64,000 nt of DNA from Kordia jejudonensis (lineage in GTDB: Bacteria; Bacteroidota; Bacteroidia; Flavobacteriales; Flavobacteriaceae). Location: assembly GCF_001005315.1 (NCBI RefSeq), contig NZ_LBMG01000005.1, positions 112,637 through 176,636 of the forward strand. The letters are read 5' to 3'. Below, piece by piece: positions 8,502 through 17,718 of this stretch. A program made the position numbers and the translations under genes. Numbering within the stretch: position 1 is the first letter of the stretch; every line of letters begins with the position of its first letter. The notes beneath the pieces were generated by a model. That model saw only the letters and a program-made list of their open reading frames with translations, did no database searches and was not told where the DNA came from.

Positions 8502-9452
8502 TTACTTTTTAATTAAACCCAATTCAATCAAACGTTCGTTTAGAAATTGTCCTGCGGTAATATCTGCAAATTTCTTAGGATTGTCTTCATCAATACAATT
8601 TTCTAAACAATCTAACGGCATTTCGCTAATAGGATGCATAAAGAATGGTATTGAATAACGTGAACTTCCCCAAAGTTCTTTTGGCGGATTTACCACACGA
8701 TGAATTGTTGATTTTAATTTATTGTTACTGTGACGCGACAACATATCTCCAACATTGATCACTAATTCGTCTGGCTCAGCAATGGCATCTAACCATTCGC
8801 CGTCATGACGTTGCACTTGCAATCCTTTTCCATGCGATCCCATTAATAAAGTAATTAAGTTGATGTCTCCATGCGCAGCAGCTCTCACTGCATTTTTTGG
8901 TTCGCTAGTAATTGGTGGATAGTGTATTGGACGTAAAATACTGTTTCCGTTTTTGATAAATTTGTCAAAGTAAAATTCATCCAATCCTAAGTAAATAGCC
9001 AAAGCTCTTAATACGTAAACACCTGTTTTTTCAAGCATTTTGTACGTTTCTTCCCCTACTTTATTGAACTCAGGAAGTTCTTCAACTAAGACATTATCAG
9101 GATATTCTGCTTTTAAAGCATCATTGTCTTCTACGTATTGTCCAAAGTGCCAAAATTCTTTTAAATCTCCTACTTTTCGTCCTTTGGCGCTTTCTTTTCC
9201 AAATGAGACATATCCACGTTGTCCGCCAATGCCTTCAATTTCATATTTATGTTTTGTTTCTACAGGTAACGAAAAGAAGTTTTTAATTTCCCCATATAAA
9301 TTGTCTACCAATTCATCACTTAAAAAATGACCTTTTAAAGCAACAAAACCAATATCTTCATAGGCTTTCCCTATTTCATCTACAAATTTTTGTTTTCTAG
9401 CAGGATCATCGGATAAGAAATCGTGAAGATTTACACTTGGAATATTTTTCAT
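8502..9452 (-). CDS. isopenicillin N synthase-like 2OG-Fe(II) oxygenase
   Basis: A 316-residue non-haem iron dioxygenase of the IPNS/DIOX-N family. The N-terminal DIOX-N part (about 4-110) is followed by the double-stranded beta-helix. Iron ligands are H194 and D196 (HGD) and H251. The 2-oxoglutarate-binding R-x-S is R265/S267 in SSRYSIPFF. These enzymes hydroxylate or cyclise small molecules using O2; the substrate cannot be read from sequence. It stands alone, with a TACATTTG promoter element about 115 bp upstream and repeat family 2 downstream. All catalytic residues are present. Confidence 0.88.
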   Translation of the reverse strand: MKNIPSVNLHDFLSDDPARKQKFVDEIGKAYEDIGFVALKGHFLSDELVDNLYGEIKNFFSLPVETKHKYEIEGIGGQRGYVSFGKESAKGRKVGDLKEFWHFGQYVEDNDALKAEYPDNVLVEELPEFNKVGEETYKMLEKTGVYVLRALAIYLGLDEFYFDKFIKNGNSILRPIHYPPITSEPKNAVRAAAHGDINLITLLMGSHGKGLQVQRHDGEWLDAIAEPDELVINVGDMLSRHSNNKLKSTIHRVVNPPKELWGSSRYSIPFFMHPISEMPLDCLENCIDEDNPKKFADITAGQFLNERLIELGLIKK

Positions 9453-9566
9453 GTAATTCAGGTTTTTAATATTTGTAAAACATATAAGCTGTCAAAAACG
9501 GAAACAATCGTGATTTTAGTAAAACCAATTGTTAATAACTTTATAGCCTTTCATAGCTTATAGATA

Positions 9567-9574
9567 CAAATGTA
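9567..9574 (-). promoter_or_regulatory. -7 element for the 2OG oxygenase gene
   Basis: The minus strand reads TACATTTG, an exact TAnnTTTG match, with TTT at the -33 spacing. The distance to the start at 9452 is about 115 nt. Confidence 0.5.
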
Positions 9575-9716
9575 GCTAAAAATATACGGTTGAAAAAAGA
9601 GAGTTATTAACAATTATGAAAATTCTTAAAATGTATTTTGATGAACCGTTTTTTTTGATGATTTTTGATATTACAATTTAACCAGCTTTTTTAAGGAAGC
9701 AACCAGATAAAACTTC

Positions 9717-11693
9717 ATGTTATATAAAAAAGGGAATTTGACCAGTGGTACATTGGTTTCATTATATAAAAAAATGCTCAAACCGCGAATGATAGAAGAG
9801 AAGATGTTAATTCTTCTTCGTCAGGGGAAAATTTCAAAATGGTTTGGCGGAATTGGGCAAGAAGCCATTGCCGTTGGTGTTACAGCTGCATTGACCAAAG
9901 ACGAATACATACTACCAATGCACCGTAATTTGGGTGTGTTTACCACACGAGAAATTCCATTATATCGTTTGTTTTCACAATGGCAAGGAAAAGCCAATGG
10001 TTTTACAAAAGGACGCGATCGTAGTTTTCATTTTGGAACGCAAGAGTTTAATATTGTAGGAATGATTTCGCATTTAGGACCGCAAATGGGCGTTGCTAGC
10101 GGAATTGCTTTGGCGAATAAATTGAAAGCTAATAAGCATGCCTGCGCCGTTTTTACAGGTGAAGGCGGAACAAGTGAAGGAGATTTTCATGAAGCGCTAA
10201 ACGTTGCGTCTGTGTGGAGTTTGCCTGTGTTATTTTGTATCGAAAATAACGGTTATGGACTTTCCACACCAACTTCTGAGCAATATTTTTGTGAACATTT
10301 GGCGGATAGAGCAAAAGGCTACGGAATGGAATCGCATATTATTGATGGAAATAATATTTTAGAAGTATACACGACCGTTTCTGAATTGGCTGAAAGTATC
10401 AGAGAAAACCCAAGACCTATTTTATTGGAGTTTAAAACCTTTAGAATGCGCGGACATGAAGAAGCAAGCGGTACTAAATATGTTCCTGATGAATTAATGG
10501 AAGCATGGGCAAAGAAAGATCCGATCGATACATTTCGTAATTATTTAATTTTTGAAGGTTTGTTAACGTCACAGATTGATGATGTTTTCAAAAAAGAAAT
10601 TAGTAACGAAATCAATGAACATTTGCAAAAAGCTTTTGATGAAGACAAGATTTCTTCCACTAAAAGTAACGAATTAAGTGATGTTTTTCAAGACGCTACA
10701 TATCAGGAAGTTGAAAAAAATGAAACAACTGAAAACATACGTTTTGTAGATGCGGTTTCTCAAGGTTTGAAACAATCCATGGAACAACATGATGATTTAA
10801 TTATCATGGGACAAGATATTGCTGAATACGGCGGCGTTTTTAAAATTACAGATAAATTTATAGATCAGTTTGGGAAAGATCGTGTGCGGAATACACCAAT
10901 TTGTGAATCTGCAATAGTTTCCATGGCATACGGCGTTTCTGTAAACGGAATGAAAGCTGTGATGGAGATGCAATTTGCGGATTTTGTATCAAGTGGATTC
11001 AATCCGATTGTGAATTTACTAGCAAAATCCCACTATCGCTGGAATCAACATGCAGACGTTGTAATTCGAATGCCTTGTGGCGCAGGTGTTGGCGCTGGAC
11101 CTTTTCATTCACAAACCAATGAAGCTTGGTTTACCAAAACACCAGGTTTAAAAGTTGTATATCCAGCTTTTCCTGCAGATGCAAAAGGTTTGTTAGCAAC
11201 TGCTATTAATGACCCGAATCCTGTATTATTCTTTGAACATAAAGCGTTGTATAGAAGCGTGTATCAAGATGTTCCGACGGATTATTACACCTTGCCATTA
11301 GGAAAAGCTTCCTTATTGAAAGAAGGAAATGATATTACGATAATTACCTACGGAGCTGCTGTACATTGGGCATTAGATACTTTAGAGAAGAATCCTGATA
11401 TTTCTGCCGATTTGATCGATTTACGTTCGTTGCAACCGTTAGATACGGAAGCTATTTATACTTCTGTACAGAAAACAGGAAAAGCCATTATTTTACAAGA
11501 AGATTCGCTATTTGGCAGTATTTCTAGTGATATTTCGGCCATGATTATGGAAAATTGTTTTGAATATCTTGACGGACCTGTAAAACGTTTGGCAAGTATG
11601 GAAACTCCAATTCCTTTTGATCAAGGTTTAGAACAGCAATATTTAGCTAAAAACGAGTTTGAAGAGGCATTAAAAGAAGTTTTGGCGTATTAG
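9717..11693 (+). CDS. fused alpha/beta E1 component of a branched-chain-type 2-oxoacid dehydrogenase
   Basis: A 658-residue fusion of E1 alpha (about 1-325) and E1 beta (about 345-658). The alpha half shows the thiamine diphosphate/Mg motif beginning GEG (148-150) and ending with N177-N178 in ENNGYG. The beta half shows IMGQDIAEYGGVFK and the MEMQFADF and RMPCGAGVGAGPFHSQ segments typical of 2-oxoisovalerate/pyruvate E1 beta. It decarboxylates a branched-chain 2-oxoacid and transfers the acyl group to the lipoyl domain of E2. The fusion is common in Bacteroidota. E2 and E3 are not nearby. The exact 2-oxoacid is inferred. Confidence 0.9.
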   Translation: MLYKKGNLTSGTLVSLYKKMLKPRMIEEKMLILLRQGKISKWFGGIGQEAIAVGVTAALTKDEYILPMHRNLGVFTTREIPLYRLFSQWQGKANGFTKGRDRSFHFGTQEFNIVGMISHLGPQMGVASGIALANKLKANKHACAVFTGEGGTSEGDFHEALNVASVWSLPVLFCIENNGYGLSTPTSEQYFCEHLADRAKGYGMESHIIDGNNILEVYTTVSELAESIRENPRPILLEFKTFRMRGHEEASGTKYVPDELMEAWAKKDPIDTFRNYLIFEGLLTSQIDDVFKKEISNEINEHLQKAFDEDKISSTKSNELSDVFQDATYQEVEKNETTENIRFVDAVSQGLKQSMEQHDDLIIMGQDIAEYGGVFKITDKFIDQFGKDRVRNTPICESAIVSMAYGVSVNGMKAVMEMQFADFVSSGFNPIVNLLAKSHYRWNQHADVVIRMPCGAGVGAGPFHSQTNEAWFTKTPGLKVVYPAFPADAKGLLATAINDPNPVLFFEHKALYRSVYQDVPTDYYTLPLGKASLLKEGNDITIITYGAAVHWALDTLEKNPDISADLIDLRSLQPLDTEAIYTSVQKTGKAIILQEDSLFGSISSDISAMIMENCFEYLDGPVKRLASMETPIPFDQGLEQQYLAKNEFEEALKEVLAY

Positions 11694-11708
11694 GTTCGCT
11701 TTTGCGCA

Positions 11709-11750
11709 CGATTCAAAAATTCAAAGATTCAAGGATTCAAGAATTTAAAG
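11709..11750 (+). repeat. degenerate ATTCAAAG simple repeat
   Basis: About five consecutive units resembling GATTCAAA follow each other between the E1 gene and the lipoprotein gene on the opposite strand. No other content is seen in this gap. Confidence 0.6.
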
Positions 11751-11908
11751 TTTAAACTATACACTCCAATTCGAAAGTCTTTGAAAGTTCAATAGTATCG
11801 TCAAATTGAGTGAATTTGTGGAGCACATTTGTGTCGAGATCCATCAGGAGGAAGCACTTTGATTCAAAATTTCTGTAGTTCTACAATAAGTAAAAACAAG
11901 CAACTAAG

Positions 11909-12313
11909 TTACCGTCGCGTCACTGTTTCTTCCTTGAAGGTTGTAATGTTTAGTACACCGCTTTTTTCATTTACTTGATAATAAATGATTGCTTCTTCAA
12001 TGTCAGTTTCAGCATCTGAACTTGTATAATTACCTTCATTTAAAGCAGCAGTAAGTATGTAGTTTTTATTGTTTTTTCTTTTCGATAGGTAATGATTCAC
12101 TTTGTATGCTTTGCGATGGTCATAAATTAAAACACTATCGACACGAAGGTCGATAGCGTTTAACAGTGTTATCTCAAAAAGATAGTTAGTGTACGGCTTG
12201 GTCATATGTGTGCCTTGTACAATGGTTTGCTTCGTTGAAGATAGTAGCTTGATACCTTCATCACACGCCATTATATTGAGCGTTAGCACACATAATAGTA
12301 AGAACCGTTTCAT
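11909..12313 (-). CDS. putative lipoprotein coupled to the BNR-repeat protein
   Basis: A 134-residue protein with a short hydrophobic leader ending in MAC (C17), probably a lipoprotein signal although the lipobox is not ideal. The mature part is beta-rich and lacks motifs I recognise. Its ATG overlaps the stop of the 833-residue gene upstream (TAATG arrangement), so the two are translationally coupled. It may be an outer-membrane partner of the exported BNR protein; that is inference from context only. Confidence 0.6.
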   Translation of the reverse strand: MKRFLLLCVLTLNIMACDEGIKLLSSTKQTIVQGTHMTKPYTNYLFEITLLNAIDLRVDSVLIYDHRKAYKVNHYLSKRKNNKNYILTAALNEGNYTSSDAETDIEEAIIYYQVNEKSGVLNITTFKEETVTRR

Positions 12314-14814
12314 TAATTAACAACAATTTTCTTTGTAATACTTTTTCCGTTATTGGTAACTTTTACCATGTATAAACCTTTTGCAAAACCATTTAAATTT
12401 ATGGTTTCTTCGTTTGCGGTGGTGTTTATTTCTTTAACAACCGAGCCAATTAAGTTATATACCAAAATGTTTGTATTTCCAGCTATATCTTGCAAAGACA
12501 AGGTGAATTTTTTGTTTACTGTTGGATTTGGATAGATCGTAACAGAATTTTGTGGCAATTCGTTTTCTCCAACAGAAAGTGAAGCTTCGTCCACAGCAAC
12601 TTCCCAAACGCCACGTCCGTACGTAGCTGCTCTTAGTTTATTTGTTGCATAGTGAATTTCGACATCGTATACAATTACGTTTGGCAATCCTTGTCCTAAA
12701 CGTTCCCAATCGCCAGCAGTATCTGTTCTGTAGTATACACCTAAATCTGTTGCTAAGAATAATTCTCCATCGGTAGTTCCTGTTTTATAAATGATTTTGT
12801 GTGTCGGAATGTTTGGCAATGAACCTGTAATATTTGTAAAAGAAAAACCACTATTGGTAGATTTGTATACTTTTCCAGCTTGATAGCCTGAATATGCAAT
12901 GTATATTTCTGCTGGATTGGTTGGATGTACTTCTATACTTTTTACGTTTCCAGCTTGTGGTAAAGAAATTGGCGTCCAAGAAGTTCCACCATTATTGGTT
13001 CTACGCACGCCGTTGGTTCCTGAAACATAAATTACATCAGGATCAGAAGGAGAAATTGAGATGAACTCTATAGTTCCTACACCCGAATTAAGATTTACCC
13101 AATTGTCTCCACGATTTGTAGATCTGTACACATCGTTAAAACCACCAAAAATTGTAGTAGGCACAGTTGGATGAATCTCTAATTCCCACACAAATGGTGC
13201 TCCAAAAGGCGTATTTACAAATTGTGAACTAGCAAATCCGTTAATTGTTCTAAACATTGTTCCTGCCTGACTACATGTCCAAGCAATATCACTATTTGAA
13301 TAATCCCATAATCCTTCTACACCGTCACTTCCAGGATTTCTTCCAATCCAGTCATTTCCGTCATATTGCCCAATATCATTGTCTTGCGCACCAGCAATTA
13401 ATAAGTTTGCATTTTGTGGTGTTCCAGATACGTTGTAGTATTGTGTAATGGCAATTCCTGAAGATAAATCTGCCCAAGGATTATCAAATTGCGCATTTCC
13501 CATAAAAATTCCACCATCATTTACGGAAATCGCTGTATTGGTTCCAGGGACAAATTTCATATCATGATGATCAGAATGTACATAGAAATAAGGATTTCCT
13601 GCTTGCCAATATCCGTCAAGATATTTTTCCCAAGTTGCGCCACCATCGCTAGAACGCCATCCGTCAACGCCACCAGCTAAAACTAAGTTTTCATTGATTG
13701 GCGAAATTGCTAATGTAACATTATAGCCACCTTGAGAGCTAAAACCTGCTATATTTCCGATAAGTGTCCAATTGCTTCCTTGATCTGTAGATCTTCTAAT
13801 TCTTCCGCCATTATCTATTGATAAAATCAAATCTATATTTGCAGCTGTTGTAGCATAATCTAATCGGCTAAATGCTGGTCGTGAAGCTTCTGCCCAATTT
13901 ACACCATTATCTGTAGAAATGTAAAAACGTCCGCTTCTTGATGTTGCGTACATAATGGTATTGCTTCCTTCTTTGTAACCAATATCATTAAAAATTGCAC
14001 CTACTTCAGTGAATACATCTGTCCATGTAGTTCCACCGTCGGTTGTACGTTTGATATTATTTCGTGTTGTGGCAAAAACTGTAGTTACATTGTTAGGATC
14101 AATTAATAATTTTGAAATGATATCATTTTCTCCCAGAGTAAACGACAATCCTGTTAATGCCCAATTGGCACCGCCATCTGTAGTTTTTAATACGCCAACA
14201 GATCTATTCTGAAATCCGTCAGCATCGCCAGTTGCGGCATATACTGTATTTGTATTTACTGGATCAATCACAATGTCAGAGATGCCCATGTTTGGAAATT
14301 GATCTCCTTGTGGTGTCCAATTTGCGCCACCGTCAGTAGTTTTCCAAACGCCACCTGCTGGCGCGCCAATGTACATTGTATTTGTATCATTTCCTGTAAA
14401 GGCAACTGCATTAATACGTCCCATTCCTGGATAAAATCCGATATTTGAAACTGGCGGAGTTACCGGACCTAACAGTGTCCAAGGTACATCAGCAACAGTT
14501 TCTGGCGCATTTCCTTGTCGTGCAAGTTCGCTAGTCCAAAGATTGGCTGTGTGTGAAGCTGGCATAAAGGTTCCATTTGGTAATACACGATCTTTCCAAA
14601 ACGCAGCCCAACGTTCAAATTGTTTGATTTTCTTTTTACTTTTTCTGTCAGTGTTAGTTCGAATAGGAGCAAGGACAGCATTTTCTTCTTCAACGATTTC
14701 AAAATAGTTACTGTTTTCATCAAGTACAGAAGTACGCCAATTTTGGCTATGTACAAGTGAAGAAAACCCAAGCGCTAGTATTCCAGTAAGGGTTAAACAT
14801 AGTTTTTTGTTCAT
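12313..14814 (-). CDS. large secreted BNR/VPS10-type repeat protein with T9SS sorting domain
   Basis: An 833-residue exported protein. The signal peptide (1-23, ending VHS-Q) is followed by many sialidase-type BNR/Asp-box units, seen as repeated TTDGGANW, STDNGVNW and SSDGGATW, which should build one or more beta-propellers like those of VPS10/sortilin-like proteins. The last 80 residues form a T9SS type A sorting domain (SVTIYPNPTVNKKF through GLYMVKVTNNGKSITKKIVVN). It is therefore translocated by PorSS and probably surface-bound. No sialidase catalytic Arg triad was identified, so a binding or structural role is as likely as catalysis. The coupled lipoprotein gene follows. Confidence 0.85.
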   Translation of the reverse strand: MNKKLCLTLTGILALGFSSLVHSQNWRTSVLDENSNYFEIVEEENAVLAPIRTNTDRKSKKKIKQFERWAAFWKDRVLPNGTFMPASHTANLWTSELARQGNAPETVADVPWTLLGPVTPPVSNIGFYPGMGRINAVAFTGNDTNTMYIGAPAGGVWKTTDGGANWTPQGDQFPNMGISDIVIDPVNTNTVYAATGDADGFQNRSVGVLKTTDGGANWALTGLSFTLGENDIISKLLIDPNNVTTVFATTRNNIKRTTDGGTTWTDVFTEVGAIFNDIGYKEGSNTIMYATSRSGRFYISTDNGVNWAEASRPAFSRLDYATTAANIDLILSIDNGGRIRRSTDQGSNWTLIGNIAGFSSQGGYNVTLAISPINENLVLAGGVDGWRSSDGGATWEKYLDGYWQAGNPYFYVHSDHHDMKFVPGTNTAISVNDGGIFMGNAQFDNPWADLSSGIAITQYYNVSGTPQNANLLIAGAQDNDIGQYDGNDWIGRNPGSDGVEGLWDYSNSDIAWTCSQAGTMFRTINGFASSQFVNTPFGAPFVWELEIHPTVPTTIFGGFNDVYRSTNRGDNWVNLNSGVGTIEFISISPSDPDVIYVSGTNGVRRTNNGGTSWTPISLPQAGNVKSIEVHPTNPAEIYIAYSGYQAGKVYKSTNSGFSFTNITGSLPNIPTHKIIYKTGTTDGELFLATDLGVYYRTDTAGDWERLGQGLPNVIVYDVEIHYATNKLRAATYGRGVWEVAVDEASLSVGENELPQNSVTIYPNPTVNKKFTLSLQDIAGNTNILVYNLIGSVVKEINTTANEETINLNGFAKGLYMVKVTNNGKSITKKIVVN

Positions 14815-15018
14815 GTGGTTGTGTAGTTTTTTAGTTTAGCAATTTCTTTCGAGTTAAACAGCTTATTTTGAAAACACCCTACTTTTTATACTTTAAATTA
14901 ATTGACTTTGTATTTTTTTATGACTTCTACAATGAATTTAGCAATGAAAGATTGTTTATAAAAAATGAGCTGCATTTGTAATGTTTGTAAAACTTTACTG
15001 TCTAAGAAAAGAAAAAAT

Positions 15019-15654
15019 ATGAGCTTAACAGCAGAATTGAAAGCATTTGCCGATGCTAGTGTAAAAAGACATCCAGGAGAAGCGCAAACTATTATGAAAC
15101 AAGCTATTGACGATTTGGTAGCTACAGATATGATTCGAAACGCTTATAAAACTGGCGATACACTTCCCGAAATTGTTTTAGGAAATGCGTTGGGAAATGA
15201 AGTAAAAGTGAATGATATTTTGAAAACACATAAAGTGATCATTGCTTTTTATCGTGGAAATTGGTGTCCATATTGCAATATTCAGTTGCGTGCATTGCAA
15301 GAAGCTGTTCCACAATTTGAAGCAAAAGGAGCGAAGTTAGTGGTTATTGCACCTGAATTGCCTGATAATTCTTTAACCACAAAAGAAAAGAATGAGTTAA
15401 CCTTTGAAGTCCTTTCAGATATTGACATGATTGTTGCCAGAAACATGAATTTAGTCTATAAATTGCCAACAGAATTGCAAGAATTGTATAAAAAGTTTGG
15501 AATTAATCTTGAAGAAAGTCAAGGAAATGCAAAACACGAATTACCAATAGCAGCCACGTATGTTGTAGAAAAAGATGGTACAATTTCGTATCACTTTTTG
15601 GAAGAAGATTATAAGCTTCGTGCAGATCCGAAAGACATTTTGAAAGTATTATAA
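15019..15654 (+). CDS. peroxiredoxin-like AhpC/TSA protein
   Basis: A 211-residue thioredoxin-fold protein. The motif FYRGNWCPYCNIQL carries a CPYC pair at the expected peroxidatic position, followed by a typical VVIAPELPDNS segment. It likely reduces peroxides or acts as a thiol oxidoreductase in the cytoplasm. An in-frame ATG at 14965 exists, but the 15019 start (MSLTAELKAF) gives the normal N-terminus and is preceded by an A-rich stretch, so I prefer it. A copy of the long intergenic repeat begins about 20 bp after the stop. Confidence 0.85.
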   Translation: MSLTAELKAFADASVKRHPGEAQTIMKQAIDDLVATDMIRNAYKTGDTLPEIVLGNALGNEVKVNDILKTHKVIIAFYRGNWCPYCNIQLRALQEAVPQFEAKGAKLVVIAPELPDNSLTTKEKNELTFEVLSDIDMIVARNMNLVYKLPTELQELYKKFGINLEESQGNAKHELPIAATYVVEKDGTISYHFLEEDYKLRADPKDILKVL

Positions 15655-15674
15655 AATTTGAAGAATTAGTGGTT

Positions 15675-15971
15675 AATCTGAGTTCGACATAAAAAAATTA
15701 GTTCGGTACTTTTCTTTTCCGAAGTATAGCAGGGATTTTCCGTTAAAAATTTTTGAATCCTTGGAAAAAATTTAGGGAAATTCATGCGGTTTTAGTTTTT
15801 CCCAAAAAGAAAAACTAAAAATACCTCTGGAAAAGTTCCCTTTCTTTTGTTTCTTTTCTTTGGGAAAGCAAAGAAAATGAAAATAAAACACTGAAAATTT
15901 GTTGTTTAGTAAGGATTTTCTAAGCTCAATCACAAATATGAATTGAATCATTTATATCCAATTTACGTTAG
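15675..15971 (+). repeat. intergenic repeat family 1, copy 1 (about 297 bp)
   Basis: It begins AATCTGAGTTCGACATAAAA and runs to TATCCAATTTACGTTAG. It is nearly identical to 42060-42356 through the central two thirds and diverges toward the 3' end. It contains two internal hairpins: one formed by TTTTAGTTTTTC and GAAAAACTAAAA, the other by TTTTCTTTG and CAAAGAAAA. It lies between a peroxiredoxin-like gene and a strong terminator. Confidence 0.9.
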
Positions 15972-15976
15972 TTACT

Positions 15977-16002
15977 AAAGATCGTGCAAACGATCTTTTT
16001 TT
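15977..16002 (+). terminator. intrinsic terminator
   Basis: AAAGATCGT pairs with ACGATCTTT around a 4-nt GCAA loop and is followed by a run of T. It lies directly after repeat copy 1, so any transcript from the peroxiredoxin gene would include the repeat and stop here. Confidence 0.85.
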
Positions 16003-16075
16003 ATGTTCCCTATTTTCTTTTTTTAACTTTTACGGTTTTACTGTATATTTAACGTTAATTTAAATCCTATAAACG

Positions 16076-16792
16076 ATGAAAAATATTTCAAATCTTGTAC
16101 TGCTGCTATTATGTACAGCATTTGGTTTTTCTCAAAATGGAGTCTTAAAAGATCCTCAACACTTTTATAACAATCGTTGGGAAGCTTCACTTTCCAAAAA
16201 TGTTTCTGCTTCATTTAGAATTGTTTCATTTACGAGTGCAAAACCTGCATCGTATAGTGAAAATGATACGTTGAAAATACATTTTTATGCACATGATGCC
16301 GTTGCGAAGGCAAAAATAAATTCTTCTAAGATAATTCAAGACAATACAAATTATCAAATGTTGGTAAAAAATCAAACTTGGAATGAAGGATGGAATGTTT
16401 TTGAACCTTGGCCAACGAATGATGTACTTGTAAAGAAGAACATTAAAGCGAAAAATTTGGGCGTCTTAATCAAACGAAAAGACAAAATATATTTGCCTGC
16501 TTTTATTACGAAAACATCACAAATGCCTACAAATACAGGTAATAATTATGATGTACACTTTTTTACACCTGCCAATATTACCCAACTTACTTATAAAGTG
16601 ATTAATATTGCTACAAATGAAGTTGTAAGTGAAGATGCGCTGGAAGATATTGACGCGACTTCTTCCTTTAAATTGAATTTAGCGATGGAAAACAAAGTGG
16701 CTGGCACATATAAACTTGTCGTAAAAATTCAATGGATTTCGGGCATGAAATCAACCAAAACATTCAGATTTTATCATCATCATACACCCTAA
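16076..16792 (+). CDS. secreted protein of unknown function, first of a three-gene set
   Basis: A 238-residue protein with a clean signal peptide (about 1-19, GFSQ cleavage). The mature part is beta-rich and looks like one or two immunoglobulin-like modules, ending in a natural histidine cluster (HHH). No catalytic motif was found. The next gene starts 5 bp after this stop and the third overlaps the second, so these three are probably one operon ending in a trypsin-like protease. I do not recognise the family. Confidence 0.65.
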   Translation: MKNISNLVLLLLCTAFGFSQNGVLKDPQHFYNNRWEASLSKNVSASFRIVSFTSAKPASYSENDTLKIHFYAHDAVAKAKINSSKIIQDNTNYQMLVKNQTWNEGWNVFEPWPTNDVLVKKNIKAKNLGVLIKRKDKIYLPAFITKTSQMPTNTGNNYDVHFFTPANITQLTYKVINIATNEVVSEDALEDIDATSSFKLNLAMENKVAGTYKLVVKIQWISGMKSTKTFRFYHHHTP

Positions 16793-16797
16793 ACCGA

Positions 16798-17718
16798 ATG
16801 AAATTAAAATACATATTCCTTCTTGCTTTTATCATTATTCTACCAATCTTTATTTTGGCTTTTATACCCTATAAAACGTTGATTCGTTTGGAATTGGAAA
16901 TAACAGAAGTTTCGTTTACGTCACAAGAACCTATAGATAATTTGTTTTCATTTGAAAATAGTTATAATAAAATTAAAAAGATCAGTGTACAATCATACGA
17001 TTCGCTTTTTTATTATGAAGATGATCTAAAAAGTGAAGACAATTTTGTCCTTGCGACAGATATTACCGATAAAATTACTTTTTATGATGCTGGAATTAAT
17101 TCAATTCCTATTGAAAAGGAAGCTACGATAAACATTAGAAGTAACAAATACGATTCTTTACAGTATGTATTTCAAATTTCTAATAACAGAAATCCAATTG
17201 TTTTTAAATCGAATACAGACAGTTTGCGACTAAAAGTTAACAACGAAGTCATCAACACTTTTGATCCTATAGTTGCAGTAACGCCTTCTGAAAAAATGCT
17301 AAAAATGTTTGTTAGCATGCACAAAAAAACGCCGTTAGAGGAAGAAGAAGTAATTGCTGCAAACAACATTTTATTTCAAAAAAACATCAATGGAAAGTCG
17401 TATTCGTCTATAAAATCGGGAACAATTTCGTTGTTAGACATTTCAAAGAAATATCCAATTACACAAAATTCTTCAATCGCGCTCACACCTGATACAGAAC
17501 TTCAAGTGATGAATTTGAAAATAAAAGATGGAAAAATTTTCATTACACTAGAAGGCTTTACAAGCAAATTATATTATGGATTGAATCGAAAAAATATCGC
17601 GCCGTCATTGTTGTTTTATCTATCAAATAATAATTTCCTGCTGACGTTGATCAATACATTTTTAATTATACTCACGTTTATCATTTCAATTATAAAATTT
17701 TCAAATGATGGGAAATAG
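16798..17718 (+). CDS. membrane protein of unknown function with two terminal TM segments
   Basis: A 306-residue protein with one hydrophobic segment at each end (about 4-22 and 283-300) and a large, probably periplasmic region between. The start at 16798 (MKLKYIFLLAF) is preferred over an earlier in-frame ATG inside the previous gene because it gives a proper membrane anchor. No domain is recognised. The 3' end overlaps the start of the serine protease gene by 14 nt, so the two are translationally coupled, which suggests a membrane partner or regulator for the protease. Confidence 0.65.
   Translation: MKLKYIFLLAFIIILPIFILAFIPYKTLIRLELEITEVSFTSQEPIDNLFSFENSYNKIKKISVQSYDSLFYYEDDLKSEDNFVLATDITDKITFYDAGINSIPIEKEATINIRSNKYDSLQYVFQISNNRNPIVFKSNTDSLRLKVNNEVINTFDPIVAVTPSEKMLKMFVSMHKKTPLEEEEVIAANNILFQKNINGKSYSSIKSGTISLLDISKKYPITQNSSIALTPDTELQVMNLKIKDGKIFITLEGFTSKLYYGLNRKNIAPSLLFYLSNNNFLLTLINTFLIILTFIISIIKFSNDGK

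Noticed and set aside
14965..15018. N-terminal extension of the peroxiredoxin-like gene
   Set aside because: It adds 18 residues with cysteines not seen in relatives; the ATG at 15019 gives the normal start after an A-rich stretch.
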